This document shows positions 16,883-25,957 of a DNA stretch of 64,000 nt, piece by piece; within the stretch, counting starts at the first letter, position 1, and every line of letters begins with the position of its first letter. The notes under the pieces were generated by a model. It had not been told where the DNA came from, ran no database searches, and saw nothing but the letters and a program-made list of their open reading frames with translations. A program made the position numbers and the translations under genes. The DNA comes from Sphingomonas sp. RIT328 (lineage in GTDB: Bacteria; Pseudomonadota; Alphaproteobacteria; Sphingomonadales; Sphingomonadaceae), in contig NZ_JFYV01000034.1 of NCBI RefSeq assembly GCF_000632225.1, positions 62,001-126,000 of the forward strand, given 5' to 3'.

Positions 16883-18286
16883 ATGAGCGAGATCGAACTT
16901 CCCGAGCCGCCGGTCGTCGAGCAGGACGAACTCGACGAGGACGATCGCCTCCGTCCCGAATTCGTCGACGCGGTGCTGGAAGCGGTCGCCGACGGCGACG
17001 ACGAGGCGGCGCGTGTGCTGGTCGAACCGCTCCACCCCGCCGACATCGCCGACCTGTTCGAGCTGACCCCGCACGAGGATCGCGGGCCGCTCGCCAAGGC
17101 GCTGAAAGACCTGCTCGACGCCGACGTCTTCGCGGAGATGAACGATTACGTCCGCGAGGACCTGATCGACGCGCTGACGCCGACCCAGGTCGCCGACCTC
17201 GCCTCCGAGCTCGATACCGACGATGCGGTCGCGATCATCGAGGACATGGACGAGGCCGAGCAGCGCGCGGTGCTGCGCGCGCTCGACCCCGACGATCGCG
17301 CCGCGATCGAGGAAGCGCTCTCCTATCCCGAGGAATCCGCCGGCCGGCTGATGCAGCGCGAGCTGATCGCGGTGCCCGATCACTGGACGGTCGGCGACGC
17401 GATCGAATTCCTGCGCGGCCATGACGAACTCACCACCGATTTCTGGGAGATCTTCGTCGTCGATGCGGGGCATCACCCGGTCGGCACCTGCCAATTGTCG
17501 TGGATCCTGCGCACGCCGGGCAGCATCGCCATCGCCGACGTGATGAAGCGCGAACAGACGCTGATCCCGGTCGACATGGATCAGGAAGAGGTGGCGCTGC
17601 GCTTCCAGAAATATGCGCTGATCTCCGCCGCGGTGGTCGATGCCTCCAACCGGCTGGTCGGCATGATCACCGTCGACGACATCGTCCATATCATCCAGGC
17701 GGAAGCGAGCGAGGATACGCTGCTGCTGTCGGGCGCAGGCGACGGCGACATCAACGAACCGCTCCGCCTGACCGTGCGCACGCGGCTGATGTGGCTGGTC
17801 GTCAATCTCGGCACGGCGATGATCGCTTCGTCGGTGGTCGGGCTGTTCCAGAGCACGATCGCCGCCTTCGCGACGCTGGCGGTGCTGATGCCGATCGTCT
17901 CCGGCATGGGCGGCAATGCCGGCACGCAGACGCTCGCCGTCGTCGTCCGCGCGATCGCCACCAACCAGCTCACCGATTCGAACACGCGCTGGATGGTGTT
18001 GCGCGAATTGCGCATCGCGGCCGCCAACGGCCTCGCGCTCGGCGTGCTGATCGGGCTTGGCACCTTCATCATCTTCGGGCGCACCGATCTCGCGCTGGTC
18101 ATCGCCGCGGCGATGTTCACCAACAACATCACCGCCGGCCTTGGCGGCGTGCTGGTGCCGGTGACGCTCGACCGGATGAACGTCGATCCCGCGGTGTCCT
18201 CGGCGGTGTTCGTGACGACGCTGACCGATACGATGGGCTTCTTCTCGTTCCTCGGCCTTGCCACCTTGTGGGGACTGCACGCCTGA
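16883..18286 (+). CDS. mgtE: Magnesium transporter MgtE
   Basis: 467 residues in the usual order: an acidic N-terminal superhelical domain (about 20-150, ending with the SAGRLM hinge), two CBS domains (about 150-285), then five membrane helices from about 305. The transmembrane part holds the conserved GNAGTQTLAVVVRA motif of the Mg2+ pore and closes with the TDTMGFFSFLGLA helix. MgtE is a Mg2+-gated channel: cytosolic Mg2+ binding to the N and CBS domains closes it. No riboswitch of the ykoK type was seen upstream. Confidence 0.96.
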   Translation: MSEIELPEPPVVEQDELDEDDRLRPEFVDAVLEAVADGDDEAARVLVEPLHPADIADLFELTPHEDRGPLAKALKDLLDADVFAEMNDYVREDLIDALTPTQVADLASELDTDDAVAIIEDMDEAEQRAVLRALDPDDRAAIEEALSYPEESAGRLMQRELIAVPDHWTVGDAIEFLRGHDELTTDFWEIFVVDAGHHPVGTCQLSWILRTPGSIAIADVMKREQTLIPVDMDQEEVALRFQKYALISAAVVDASNRLVGMITVDDIVHIIQAEASEDTLLLSGAGDGDINEPLRLTVRTRLMWLVVNLGTAMIASSVVGLFQSTIAAFATLAVLMPIVSGMGGNAGTQTLAVVVRAIATNQLTDSNTRWMVLRELRIAAANGLALGVLIGLGTFIIFGRTDLALVIAAAMFTNNITAGLGGVLVPVTLDRMNVDPAVSSAVFVTTLTDTMGFFSFLGLATLWGLHA

Positions 18287-18302
18287 CCCACATCCCAAGG
18301 CC

Positions 18303-18704
18303 ATGTTGCACCTGACGAAAGTGGCCTTCGGCGCGACCAGCGTCGAACATCTCGCCGAGCGGTTGACGCTGCGCGCCGCCGATGGGCCGGTGTTCCTCAC
18401 CACCCGCTACCTGCCCAAGCGGCACGAGGAGGTCGCCGGGGTCGGATCGCTGTTCTGGATCCTCAAGCACCAGCTCGTCGCCCGTTCCGCGATCACCGGC
18501 TTCGGCGAGGCGGAGGGCGGCCGCGTCGCGATCCATATCGATCCCGCCCTGGTGCTGGTGCAGACCCGCCCCAAGCGCGCGCATCAGGGCTGGCGCTATC
18601 TCGAGGCGGCGGATGCGCCGCTCGACCTCGGCGGCGAGACGGACGGGCTGGCGGCGATGCCGCCGGCGCTGATCGGCCGGCTGGCGGAACTCGCGCTGAT
18701 CTGA
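18303..18704 (+). CDS. DUF1489 family protein
   Basis: 133 residues from the ATG at 18303, 16 bases after mgtE. The sequence LHLTKVAFG near the start, TRYLPKRHEE around 35-45 and GWRYLEAADAP near 100 are hallmarks of DUF1489, a family restricted to alphaproteobacteria with no known function. It has no signal peptide or membrane helix. It is probably co-transcribed with mgtE; the 10-base gap to the convergent DUF2807 gene leaves no room for a separate terminator. Confidence 0.8.
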   Translation: MLHLTKVAFGATSVEHLAERLTLRAADGPVFLTTRYLPKRHEEVAGVGSLFWILKHQLVARSAITGFGEAEGGRVAIHIDPALVLVQTRPKRAHQGWRYLEAADAPLDLGGETDGLAAMPPALIGRLAELALI

Positions 18705-18714
18705 GCCGGGTCGC

Positions 18715-19407
18715 CTATTCCCCCGTGCCGCACGTCACCGGCGCGCCGGCGCTGGCGACGACGCGGCATTTCGGCCGCCCGGCGACGCTCACCGTCCCCA
18801 GACCGTTGCTCGCGACCAAAGCGGTGTAGCGCGCCTGCGCGCGTACCGTGCCCGGTCCGTCGAGATGGACGGTGAGGTCGTTGGTCGCCAACGCCGCGGC
18901 CTCGATCGTCCCCGTCCCGCTCGCCACCAGCCGCGCATCGGTGGCGCGTCCGGCGAGCGTGATCTTGCCGTCGCCGGCGAGCTGCACGCCGAGCTGGTCC
19001 GCCTCCACCGCGGCGACCGCGAGCGTCGCCGTCCCCGCCGCGGACAGGTCGACACGGGCACCCTTGAGCTGCGCGATCGTCACCACGCTGCCGCCGATCA
19101 CGGTCAGGGCGGCGAGGCGCGGCGTGGTCAGGCGGATGCGCAGCGGCGCCGTCGCCGCCTGCCGCTGTTCGCCCCAGCGTGTCGCATTGGTCTGGCGGAT
19201 GGTCAGCGTCGTGCCGTCGGCGTGGAGGTCGACGGCGCCGATCGCCGCGCGGTCACCCTCCACCGTCGCGGCGGGGGCACCGGTGGCGATCGTCACCGCA
19301 AAGCTGCCGTTGATCCGCACACGCTCGAAGCTGCCGAGCGCAACGTCGCGCTGCTCGGCGGCAGCGGCGGTGGGAAGCAGGGCGAGCGCGGCGAGCAGGC
19401 GGATCAT
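18715..19407 (-). CDS. DUF2807 (GIN domain) secreted protein, second copy
   Basis: 230 residues with a clear cleavable signal peptide (AALALLPTAAAA). The rest is a repetitive beta-helix of the DUF2807/GIN type, with alternating small residues and Gly/Thr turns and strands such as VDLHADGTTLTI and VRAQARYTALVASN. It ends in a possible disulfide pair (PKCRVV and VTCGTGE). It follows the first DUF2807 gene by 37 bases on the same strand. Such proteins are periplasmic or surface exposed; molecular function unknown. Confidence 0.8.
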   Translation of the reverse strand: MIRLLAALALLPTAAAAEQRDVALGSFERVRINGSFAVTIATGAPAATVEGDRAAIGAVDLHADGTTLTIRQTNATRWGEQRQAATAPLRIRLTTPRLAALTVIGGSVVTIAQLKGARVDLSAAGTATLAVAAVEADQLGVQLAGDGKITLAGRATDARLVASGTGTIEAAALATNDLTVHLDGPGTVRAQARYTALVASNGLGTVSVAGRPKCRVVASAGAPVTCGTGE

Positions 19408-19444
19408 CGGCCGGAGCCTCGCATCCGCCGCGCCTCGGGGCAAG

Positions 19445-20164
19445 TCAGCCGCCGCAGCGGACCGAACCGGTGCCGTGATTGCTGACGGTGCAGCGCGCGC
19501 TCGCGCCGAGATCGACATCGCCGGTGCCGCTGATCGCGACCTGTGCCGGTCCGTCGACCGCGGCGCGCACGTCGCCCATACCGGCGACAGAGACATCGGC
19601 GCGTGCGACGCGCAGCCCCGCGGCGTCGACGCTGCCGGTCCCCGCCACCGCGACGTGCAGCATCTTGACCGCACCGCCGGCGCGTACGTCACCCGTGCCG
19701 GTGATCGACAGATCCGCCGTGTCGACGGTGAGCGCGGCGATGTTGAGGTCGCCCGATCCGCTTACCTCAGCCTTGAAGCCGGCGCCGGTGATCCGGTCGA
19801 CCGCCACCGTCGCGGTGCCGGTGACGCGCGCTTCGGCGAGGCGCGGCAGCGTCACGAACACCTTCACCGCGCGGTGGCGGCCCCAGCCGATGCCGCGCTT
19901 GCGTCCGATCGTCAGCGTCCCGTCGCTTTCGGCGATGCGCAGCGTATCGAGCTCGTCCGCCGGCCCCTCGGCGCGCACCGAAAAGCCATTGCCGAGCCGC
20001 ACGTCGACGTCGTCGCTGCCGGTGACGTCGATCCGCGAGAAGCCCTGGGCCGGATAGGTCCGGCTCGGCCCGCTGCCCTTGGCGGCGAGCGCGGCGCCAT
20101 CGTCATATCCCATCGAGCAACCGACCAGCATCATCGCTGCCATCGCCATCGATATGTTGCGCAT
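19445..20164 (-). CDS. DUF2807 (GIN domain) lipoprotein, first copy
   Basis: 239 residues. The N-terminus carries a lipobox (MLVGCS, C16) rather than a cleavable signal. Then comes a beta-helix of the DUF2807 head-GIN family with repeated GTGDV/GSGDL turns (for example VSGSGDLNIA, ITGTGDVRAG). It ends with two cysteines (ARCTVSN and SVRCGG), as in the second copy. An AGGAGGG ribosome-binding site precedes the ATG. Two adjacent copies point to gene duplication. A palindromic operator precedes it (20180-20201). Confidence 0.82.
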   Translation of the reverse strand: MRNISMAMAAMMLVGCSMGYDDGAALAAKGSGPSRTYPAQGFSRIDVTGSDDVDVRLGNGFSVRAEGPADELDTLRIAESDGTLTIGRKRGIGWGRHRAVKVFVTLPRLAEARVTGTATVAVDRITGAGFKAEVSGSGDLNIAALTVDTADLSITGTGDVRAGGAVKMLHVAVAGTGSVDAAGLRVARADVSVAGMGDVRAAVDGPAQVAISGTGDVDLGASARCTVSNHGTGSVRCGG

Positions 20165-20179
20165 CGCCCGTCCCTCCTT

Positions 20180-20201
20180 GTGTATTGCATCAATAATACA
20201 C
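20180..20201 (-). promoter_or_regulatory. Palindromic operator upstream of DUF2807 pair
   Basis: GTGTATT-N8-AATACAC is a perfect 7+7 inverted repeat in an AT-rich island directly before the ribosome-binding site of the DUF2807 lipoprotein. A TATTAT that could serve as -10 lies within it. The form resembles operators of small GntR/YtrA-like or PadR-like repressors. No such regulator is encoded next to it in this window. Confidence 0.55.
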
Positions 20202-20261
20202 TATCAGCGGATAGGCAAGCGCCGGTGCGAGCCGCCCCATCGTCATGCGACCGTCTCGCCC

Positions 20262-20291
20262 AAAAAAAGGGCGGCCCCGCAGGACCGCCCC
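20262..20291 (-). terminator. Intrinsic terminator of carD
   Basis: On the minus strand GGGGCGGTCC / GGGCCGCCC forms a strong stem followed by seven T residues (20262-20268), 27 bases past the carD stop. A standard rho-independent terminator. Confidence 0.85.
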
Positions 20292-20317
20292 CTCGTCATC
20301 AGCGAAGTTACCAGCGG

Positions 20318-20851
20318 TTACGCCGGCACCTTCTCCTTGTTGTAGATCGCCGCGGCGGCGCGGAGGATGTCGAGGATCTTCTCCTGCGCCTTGGGCTCGT
20401 CGATCTCTTCCATCGCGGCGAGTTCGCGGGCGAGACGGCTGCACGCCGCTTCGAAGATCTGCCGCTCCGAATAGCTCTGCTCGGGCTGGTCGTCGGCACG
20501 GAACAGGTCGCGGACCACTTCGGCGATCGACGCGAGGTCGCCCGAATTGATCTTCGCCTCATATTCCTGAGCGCGGCGCGACCACATCGTGCGCTTGACC
20601 TTGGGCTTGCCCTTCAGGGTCTCCATCGCCTCGCGCATCGTCTTGTCGGACGACAATTTGCGCATGCCGACCGATTCGGCCTTGTTGGTGGGGACGCGCA
20701 GCGTCATCCGCTCTTTCTCGAAGCGCAGCACGTACAGTTCGAGACTGCACCCGGCGATCTCCTGCTTTTGCAGCTCGATCACACGGCCGACGCCATGCTT
20801 CGGATAAACAACGTAATCACCGACATCGAAGGACAATGCCTTGGCAGCCAT
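20318..20851 (-). CDS. CarD-family RNA polymerase-binding transcription factor
   Basis: 177 residues from the ATG at 20851 (MAAKALSF). The N-terminal Tudor-like RNAP-interacting domain is plain (FDVGDYVVYPKHGVGRVIEL, residues 7-26), followed by the all-helical DNA-binding domain with the WSRRAQEYEAKINSGDL helix near 102. CarD binds the RNAP beta subunit and stabilises open complexes, especially at rRNA promoters. A longer start at 20890 would add 13 residues that include the upstream region. Ends at a strong terminator. It is 215 bases downstream of fdxA. Confidence 0.93.
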   Translation of the reverse strand: MAAKALSFDVGDYVVYPKHGVGRVIELQKQEIAGCSLELYVLRFEKERMTLRVPTNKAESVGMRKLSSDKTMREAMETLKGKPKVKRTMWSRRAQEYEAKINSGDLASIAEVVRDLFRADDQPEQSYSERQIFEAACSRLARELAAMEEIDEPKAQEKILDILRAAAAIYNKEKVPA

Positions 20852-21065
20852 GAACGGGCCTTTCTGGATCACATCCGTCGCCGGGATCATCCGGGGCGGG
20901 GACCGCCGGGCCGGATCGCGAGGATGGTTGGTACGAGTGTCTCCTGACGGGCAGGACTCATCATGCCCGTCGTGGACACTTTTAACACAGTCGCAACAAA
21001 ATTACCAGCGCCGTTAAGCCAGTCGCGCTGACTTACCGCCAAGACCGCCGACGTGATTCGCCCGC

Positions 21066-21407
21066 TCAGTCGCCCGCGCCGGGCTCCGGCGAGAAGAATT
21101 GCTCGTATTTGTTCTCGACCCCCCTCATCGCATCCGCGTCGGGCGGCGTCTGGTCGAGCTTGCGCGTGACGTTGGGCCATTGCGCCGAAAAGGTGGTGTT
21201 GAGCTCCAGCCATTGTTCCAGCCCGCTCTCGGTATCGGGCAGGATCGCCTCGGCCGGGCATTCGGGCTCGCACACGCCGCAGTCGATGCACTCGCTGGGG
21301 TTGATGACGAGCATGTTCTCGCCTTCATAGAAGCAGTCGACCGGACACACCTCGACGCAGTCCATATACTTGCAGCGGATGCAGGCATCGGTGACGACGT
21401 AGGTCAT
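21066..21407 (-). CDS. fdxA: 7Fe ferredoxin FdxA
   Basis: 113 residues. A small electron carrier with one 3Fe-4S and one 4Fe-4S cluster, as in Azotobacter ferredoxin I and alphaproteobacterial FdxA. Cysteine pattern: [17 protein letters not shown] (residues 9-25) and [12 protein letters not shown] (40-51). The start [12 protein letters not shown] matches the family exactly. The C-terminal 50 residues are the usual FdxA extension. Position after the S4-domain and Suv3-like genes and before carD is a conserved sphingomonad order. Confidence 0.95.
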   Translation of the reverse strand: MTYVVTDACIRCKYMDCVEVCPVDCFYEGENMLVINPSECIDCGVCEPECPAEAILPDTESGLEQWLELNTTFSAQWPNVTRKLDQTPPDADAMRGVENKYEQFFSPEPGAGD

Positions 21408-21498
21408 TCTGGTTCCTTGCGGCCCTGCGGCCACGATGATGCGGCGAGGGAAAGACGGGTGATGAACGCGAGGCTGCTATGCCGCGTTCCCGCCGACG

Positions 21499-21789
21499 TC
21501 AATCGATGCCGTTCGCCGTCGATACGTTTGCTACCAGCTCCTGATAGCATCCCTGTGCCTCCGGTGCCGGTCCGCGCCGGGTCGGCAGCGCCTCGACGCG
21601 GAGTACGCGCACCCGGTCGTGCAACGCGAAGGTGAGGATATTGCCGACGCGCACCGGGGCGGCGCTGCGTTCGATCCGCCGTCCGTCGATGCGCAACCGG
21701 CCGTCGCAGGCGAGCGCCTGCGCGATGCTGCGCGTCTTGGCGAGACGCACGAACCACAGGAACATGTCGATCCGCATCGTGTCAGCCAT
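21499..21789 (-). CDS. S4-domain RNA-binding protein, HslR-like
   Basis: 96 residues: almost only an S4 domain (RIDMFLWFVRLAKTRSIAQAL, then the RIDGRRIERSAAPVRVGN strand). E. coli HslR (Hsp15), the nearest known type, binds stalled 50S subunits carrying peptidyl-tRNA after heat shock; that role is not proven here. The gene overlaps the end of the Suv3-like helicase gene by 8 bases, so they are translationally coupled, which suggests joint work on RNA. Confidence 0.88.
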   Translation of the reverse strand: MADTMRIDMFLWFVRLAKTRSIAQALACDGRLRIDGRRIERSAAPVRVGNILTFALHDRVRVLRVEALPTRRGPAPEAQGCYQELVANVSTANGID

Positions 21790-24262
21790 GGCCGCTCCAC
21801 GCCGCCAGCGCGGCGAAGGCGCCGGTCGGCGACGGTGCGGGTCGTTCGGCACGCCGCGGCGGCCGGCGGCCGCGCCACACCCAGGCGGGCGGCGCATCCT
21901 CGCGCGCGGGGACGGTGCGGAAGCCGAGTTCGGCCATCAGCCGCTCGAATGTCGCCGGCGCGATCCCCATCGAGGTGGCGAGCGCAGGATCGGGCGCGAA
22001 CGGCTTGCGCCCCTGCCGCGCGTCATGCGCGCTGCGCGCGATCCGTTCGACGAGGTCGACGCGCACCGCCTGCGCGGCGAGCGGGCGGAAGCCGGTGGCG
22101 AGCTGCGCGCCGAGGCCGCCGCGCGGCAACACCGTCGCCCCCTCGCGCGGCAGCACCGTGCCCCGGCCGCGCACGCCGAGCAGCGCCTGCCGCCAGCGCG
22201 CCGCCGCCGGCTTGAGCAGCCGCGGATCGAACAGGTCGAGCGTGCCGATGGTGATGCCGATGCGGCGCAACCGCTTGCGCTCGTCCGCGGTCAGCGCGTC
22301 GACCGGTTCGTAGATCGCCAGCCGCGGCACCAGCCCGCCCGCCGCCTCCAGCTCGCCGGCGACGACGCGCAGCGACGGCGTCGCCTGCGGATCGCGCGCC
22401 GCCTCGGCCAGCGCGACCAGCGCCGGGACATGGCGGTCGAACATCGCCGCGAGCCAGCGCGCGAGCCGCGCCGCCACCGCCTCGCGCAGCGGCTTGGCGA
22501 GGCAGTCGAGATCCCGGTCGAGCCGCAGCTGCGGTCGCGCCAGCGACGGCCCCGGCAGCAGCTGCGCGACGCGATGGCCGTTCCACAGCAACGCATCGCC
22601 CTCGATCGCCAAGGCCGCATCCTCCGCGGCGACCAGCGCCTCGCCACGCCGCCGCCGCTCACCGCTGAGATGGCGCTCCGCCGCGGCGAGCAGCAGCCGG
22701 CGGTCGGTCGCGCGCGCCTGCGGGTCGACGGTAAAGCGGAAGCCGTCGAGCCGGCCGATCGCATGATCCTCGACCAGCACCTCGCCCTCGGCGCCGATCA
22801 CCACCGGCAGCAGCGAGGCGTCCGCGCCGATCTGGCGGATCAGCGCGGTGGTGCGCTTGTCGACGAAGCGCTGCGTCAGGCTGGCGTGGAGCCCGTCGGA
22901 CAGCCGCTCCTCGATCGCCTGCGTCCGTTCCGCCCCCGCGGCGGGATCGGCGAGCCAGTCGGCGCGCTGCGCGATATAGGCCCAGCTGCGGATCGCCGCG
23001 ATCCGCCCGGCGATCGTCTCGACATCGCCGGCGATCGTATCGAGCCGCGTCACCTCGTCGGCGAACCACTGGTTGGGGACGACGCCGCGGCCTTCGGAGA
23101 GATAGCCGAACACGCGGCTGACGAAGCGGGTGTGCGGATCGAGCCCGAGCTTGCGGAAATCCGGCAGGCCGCACGCCGCCCACAGCCGCTTGACCATCGC
23201 CGGCGACCGCGCGCGCTCGCGCACCCACGGTTCGTCGGCAAGCCGCTTGAGCACCGCGAGATCGGTCGATTGCGGCGCGGCGAGCAGCACGCCGGGCTCG
23301 GGCCGCCGTTCGAGGCTGGCGATCAGCGCATCGATGCTGGCGTAATCGGGCTCGCCGTTGCGCCAGTAGAGCTGCTCGATGCGCGGGAAGCGATGTTCCT
23401 CGATCGCGAACACCTCTTCGGGGAGGAAGGCACCCGGCCCTTCCTCGGTGACCCCGCCGAAGGTGCCGTCGCGCTGGTGCCGCCCGGCGCGCCCGGCGAT
23501 CTGCGCCATCTCGGCGACGGTCAGCCGGCGGCTGCGGCGACCGTCGAACTTGCTGAGCCCGGCGAAGGCGACGTGCGCGACGTCCATGTTGAGGCCCATG
23601 CCGATCGCATCGGTGGCGACGAGATAATCGACCTCGCCCGCCTGGAACATCGCCACCTGCGCGTTGCGCGTGCGCGGCGAGAGCGCCCCCATCACCACCG
23701 CCGCGCCGCCGCGCAGCCGGCGCAGCATCTCGGCGACGGCATAGACTTCCTCGGCGCTGAACGCGACGATCGCCGAGCGTTTGGGCAGGCGGCTGATCTT
23801 CTTGGCGCCGGCATAGGTAAGCTTGGAGAAGCGCGGACGGACGATGATCTCGGCATCCGGCACCAGCGTGCGGATCATCGGCCGCAGCGCTTCCGAGCCG
23901 AGGATCATCGTCTCCTCGCGTCCGCGCCGGCGCAGCAGCCGGTCGGTGAAGACATGGCCGCGCTCGGCATCGGTGCCGAGCTGCGCCTCGTCGAGCGCGA
24001 CGAAGGCGGCGTCATGTTCCGGCATCGATTCGACGGTGCACAGGTGCCAGCGCGCGTTGGGCGGGACGATCTTCTCCTCGCCGGTGACCAGCGCGACGCT
24101 GTCCGCGCCCTTCAGCTTGACGACGCGGTCATAGACCTCGCGCGCGAGCAGCCGCAGCGGGAAGCCCATGATCCCGCTCGAATGCGCGCACATCCGTTCG
24201 ACGGCGAGATGGGTCTTGCCCGTGTTAGTCGGTCCGAGGACCGCGGTGACCGCCGCTTTCAT
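21782..24262 (-). CDS. Suv3-like DEAD/DExH-box helicase
   Basis: 826 residues. Helicase core at the N-terminus: Walker A GPTNTGKTH (residues 10-18), a DEAQ motif II (LDEAQLGTD), SAT/TIxxxGSE-like region, and a second RecA domain with GMGLNMDV and QIAGRAGR (motif VI). The order and the SNTxKT-like start match the Suv3 family of mitochondria, whose human member unwinds RNA with polynucleotide phosphorylase. Alphaproteobacterial homologues are thought to do likewise; direct evidence is not visible. The last 350 residues are Arg/Ala-rich and carry no known domain. Gene end overlaps the S4-domain gene. Confidence 0.88.
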   Translation of the reverse strand: MKAAVTAVLGPTNTGKTHLAVERMCAHSSGIMGFPLRLLAREVYDRVVKLKGADSVALVTGEEKIVPPNARWHLCTVESMPEHDAAFVALDEAQLGTDAERGHVFTDRLLRRRGREETMILGSEALRPMIRTLVPDAEIIVRPRFSKLTYAGAKKISRLPKRSAIVAFSAEEVYAVAEMLRRLRGGAAVVMGALSPRTRNAQVAMFQAGEVDYLVATDAIGMGLNMDVAHVAFAGLSKFDGRRSRRLTVAEMAQIAGRAGRHQRDGTFGGVTEEGPGAFLPEEVFAIEEHRFPRIEQLYWRNGEPDYASIDALIASLERRPEPGVLLAAPQSTDLAVLKRLADEPWVRERARSPAMVKRLWAACGLPDFRKLGLDPHTRFVSRVFGYLSEGRGVVPNQWFADEVTRLDTIAGDVETIAGRIAAIRSWAYIAQRADWLADPAAGAERTQAIEERLSDGLHASLTQRFVDKRTTALIRQIGADASLLPVVIGAEGEVLVEDHAIGRLDGFRFTVDPQARATDRRLLLAAAERHLSGERRRRGEALVAAEDAALAIEGDALLWNGHRVAQLLPGPSLARPQLRLDRDLDCLAKPLREAVAARLARWLAAMFDRHVPALVALAEAARDPQATPSLRVVAGELEAAGGLVPRLAIYEPVDALTADERKRLRRIGITIGTLDLFDPRLLKPAAARWRQALLGVRGRGTVLPREGATVLPRGGLGAQLATGFRPLAAQAVRVDLVERIARSAHDARQGRKPFAPDPALATSMGIAPATFERLMAELGFRTVPAREDAPPAWVWRGRRPPRRAERPAPSPTGAFAALAAWSGHG

Positions 24263-24387
24263 AAGGGTAACATCGTGCCTCCCGACCGATCGCGCAATGA
24301 GGCAAAACGACCGCAGCGACCAAGCCGCCGCCCGCCCCCGGACCGCCGCGCCCGCACCACCGTCCGTCGCAGCCGCCGCCGGTTAAT

Positions 24388-24416
24388 TTGACTTTCAACA
24401 ATGCGCCTTACAGGCA
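24388..24416 (+). promoter_or_regulatory. Possible promoter of the M23 peptidase gene
   Basis: A TTGACT hexamer stands in a short AT-rich island in the otherwise GC-rich divergent gap (24263-24472), with TACAGG some 15 bases on as a weak -10. It is about 85 bases before the GTG start of the peptidase. The rest of the gap shows no gene. Confidence 0.3.
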
Positions 24417-24472
24417 GCGTCGACGCGCCGGGGGGTGATCGGCGACACCGTAGCTGAGATGAGGCGCGCTTC

Positions 24473-25942
24473 GTGTTTCTGCGCAACGACCAGGGTTTCG
24501 AATCCGCCGGGGGCACCGCCGCCCGGCCGTTCGGCCGTGCGCTCGCGGTGCCGCGGCGAATCGGGACGATCGAGCGGCTGCGGCGGCTCGACTGGGCACC
24601 CGATCTCGGCGCCGACATCGGCAGCCGCGACTGGTGGCGCGGCCTCGCCACGCTCGGCACGCTGCTCGGCACGGTATGGCTGCTCGCCCCCGGCCTCGCG
24701 CCGTTGCCGGGCGCGGTCGCGCCGCCGCTCGACGGCGTCGCCTATGAGGAAGCGCGCACGCAGGCGATCGCCCCGCTCGCCTGGGGTGGCGACACCGGGC
24801 GGCGGATGGCGGCGAACGATCTGGTCGCGCCGCTCGCCGAGGCGCCCGAACGCCCGCGGATCGAACTCAGCGCGACGCTCGGCGAGGGCGACGATCTCGA
24901 CCATGTGCTGATGCGCGCCGGCGTCGGCCGCAAGGACGCGCAGGCGGCGGCGGGTCTCGTCGCGCAGGCGGTGACGCTCGGCGATATCCAGCCGGGCACC
25001 CGGCTCGCGCTGACGCTCGGCGCGCGGCCGACCAAGACGGTGGCGCGGCCGCTCGAAAAGCTCAGCCTGCGCGCGCGCTTCGACCTCGCGCTCAGCCTCG
25101 ACCGCACCGCCGCCGGGCTGGCGATGACGCGCCAGCCGATCGCCGTTGACACCACGCCGCTGCGCATCCAGGGCCTCGTCGGGTCGAGCCTCTACCGGTC
25201 GGCACGGGCCGCGGGCGCACCGGCGCGGATCGTCGAAAGCTATATCAAGGCGCTGGCGACACGCCTGTCGATCGGCCGCGACGTTAGCGCCGCCGACGGG
25301 TTCGACCTCATCATCGAACAGCAGCGTGCCGCGACCGGCGAAGTCCAGCTCGGCGATCTGCTGTTCGCCGGCATCGATCAGGACCGGCGCAAGCTCGAGC
25401 TGGTCCGCTGGGACGACGACGGCCGGCCGGGCTGGTTCGACCTGCGTGGCCAGGGCGAGCGGCGCGGCGGCAGCATGGGCATGCCGGTGGCGGGCCGGAT
25501 CACCTCCTCCTTCGGCTTCCGCATGCATCCGCTGCTCGGCTATCTCAAGATGCACAAGGGGCTCGACATCGGCGCGCCTTATGGTTCGCCGATCTTCGCC
25601 GCGCTCGACGGCGTCGTGCAGGGCGCGGGGCGCGCCGGCGGCTACGGCAATTTCGTCAAGCTGGTCCATGGCGGCGGCCTGGCGAGCGGTTACGGCCATA
25701 TGAGCCGGATCGCGGTGACGCGCGGCCAGCACGTCCGTCAGGGTCAGGTGATCGGCTATGTCGGCTCGACCGGCCTGTCGACCGGCCCGCATCTCCATTG
25801 GGAAGTGTGGCGCAACGGCCAGACGATCAACCCGCGCTCGATCGCCGTCACCCAGGTCGACGCGCTGTCTGGCAGCGCGCTAAGCCGCTTCAAGACACGC
25901 GCGGCGAGCCTGCTCGCCGTCCGGCCCGGCCGCACCGGCTAG
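24473..25942 (+). CDS. M23-family metallopeptidase (murein endopeptidase type)
   Basis: 489 residues from a GTG. A cytoplasmic Arg-rich N-terminus leads to one membrane helix (about 58-80, LATLGTLLGTVWLLA), then a periplasmic region with a LysM/OapA-like segment (LDHVLMRAGVGRKDAQ), and a C-terminal LytM/M23 domain. Zinc ligands and catalytic His are in place: HPLLGYLKMHKGLD (H and D) and HLHWEVW. It probably cuts peptide cross-links in peptidoglycan, like MepM. It converges on the HerA-like gene with a 15-base gap. Confidence 0.92.
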   Translation: MFLRNDQGFESAGGTAARPFGRALAVPRRIGTIERLRRLDWAPDLGADIGSRDWWRGLATLGTLLGTVWLLAPGLAPLPGAVAPPLDGVAYEEARTQAIAPLAWGGDTGRRMAANDLVAPLAEAPERPRIELSATLGEGDDLDHVLMRAGVGRKDAQAAAGLVAQAVTLGDIQPGTRLALTLGARPTKTVARPLEKLSLRARFDLALSLDRTAAGLAMTRQPIAVDTTPLRIQGLVGSSLYRSARAAGAPARIVESYIKALATRLSIGRDVSAADGFDLIIEQQRAATGEVQLGDLLFAGIDQDRRKLELVRWDDDGRPGWFDLRGQGERRGGSMGMPVAGRITSSFGFRMHPLLGYLKMHKGLDIGAPYGSPIFAALDGVVQGAGRAGGYGNFVKLVHGGGLASGYGHMSRIAVTRGQHVRQGQVIGYVGSTGLSTGPHLHWEVWRNGQTINPRSIAVTQVDALSGSALSRFKTRAASLLAVRPGRTG

Positions 25943-25957
25943 CCGCGGGCGGCGCGC

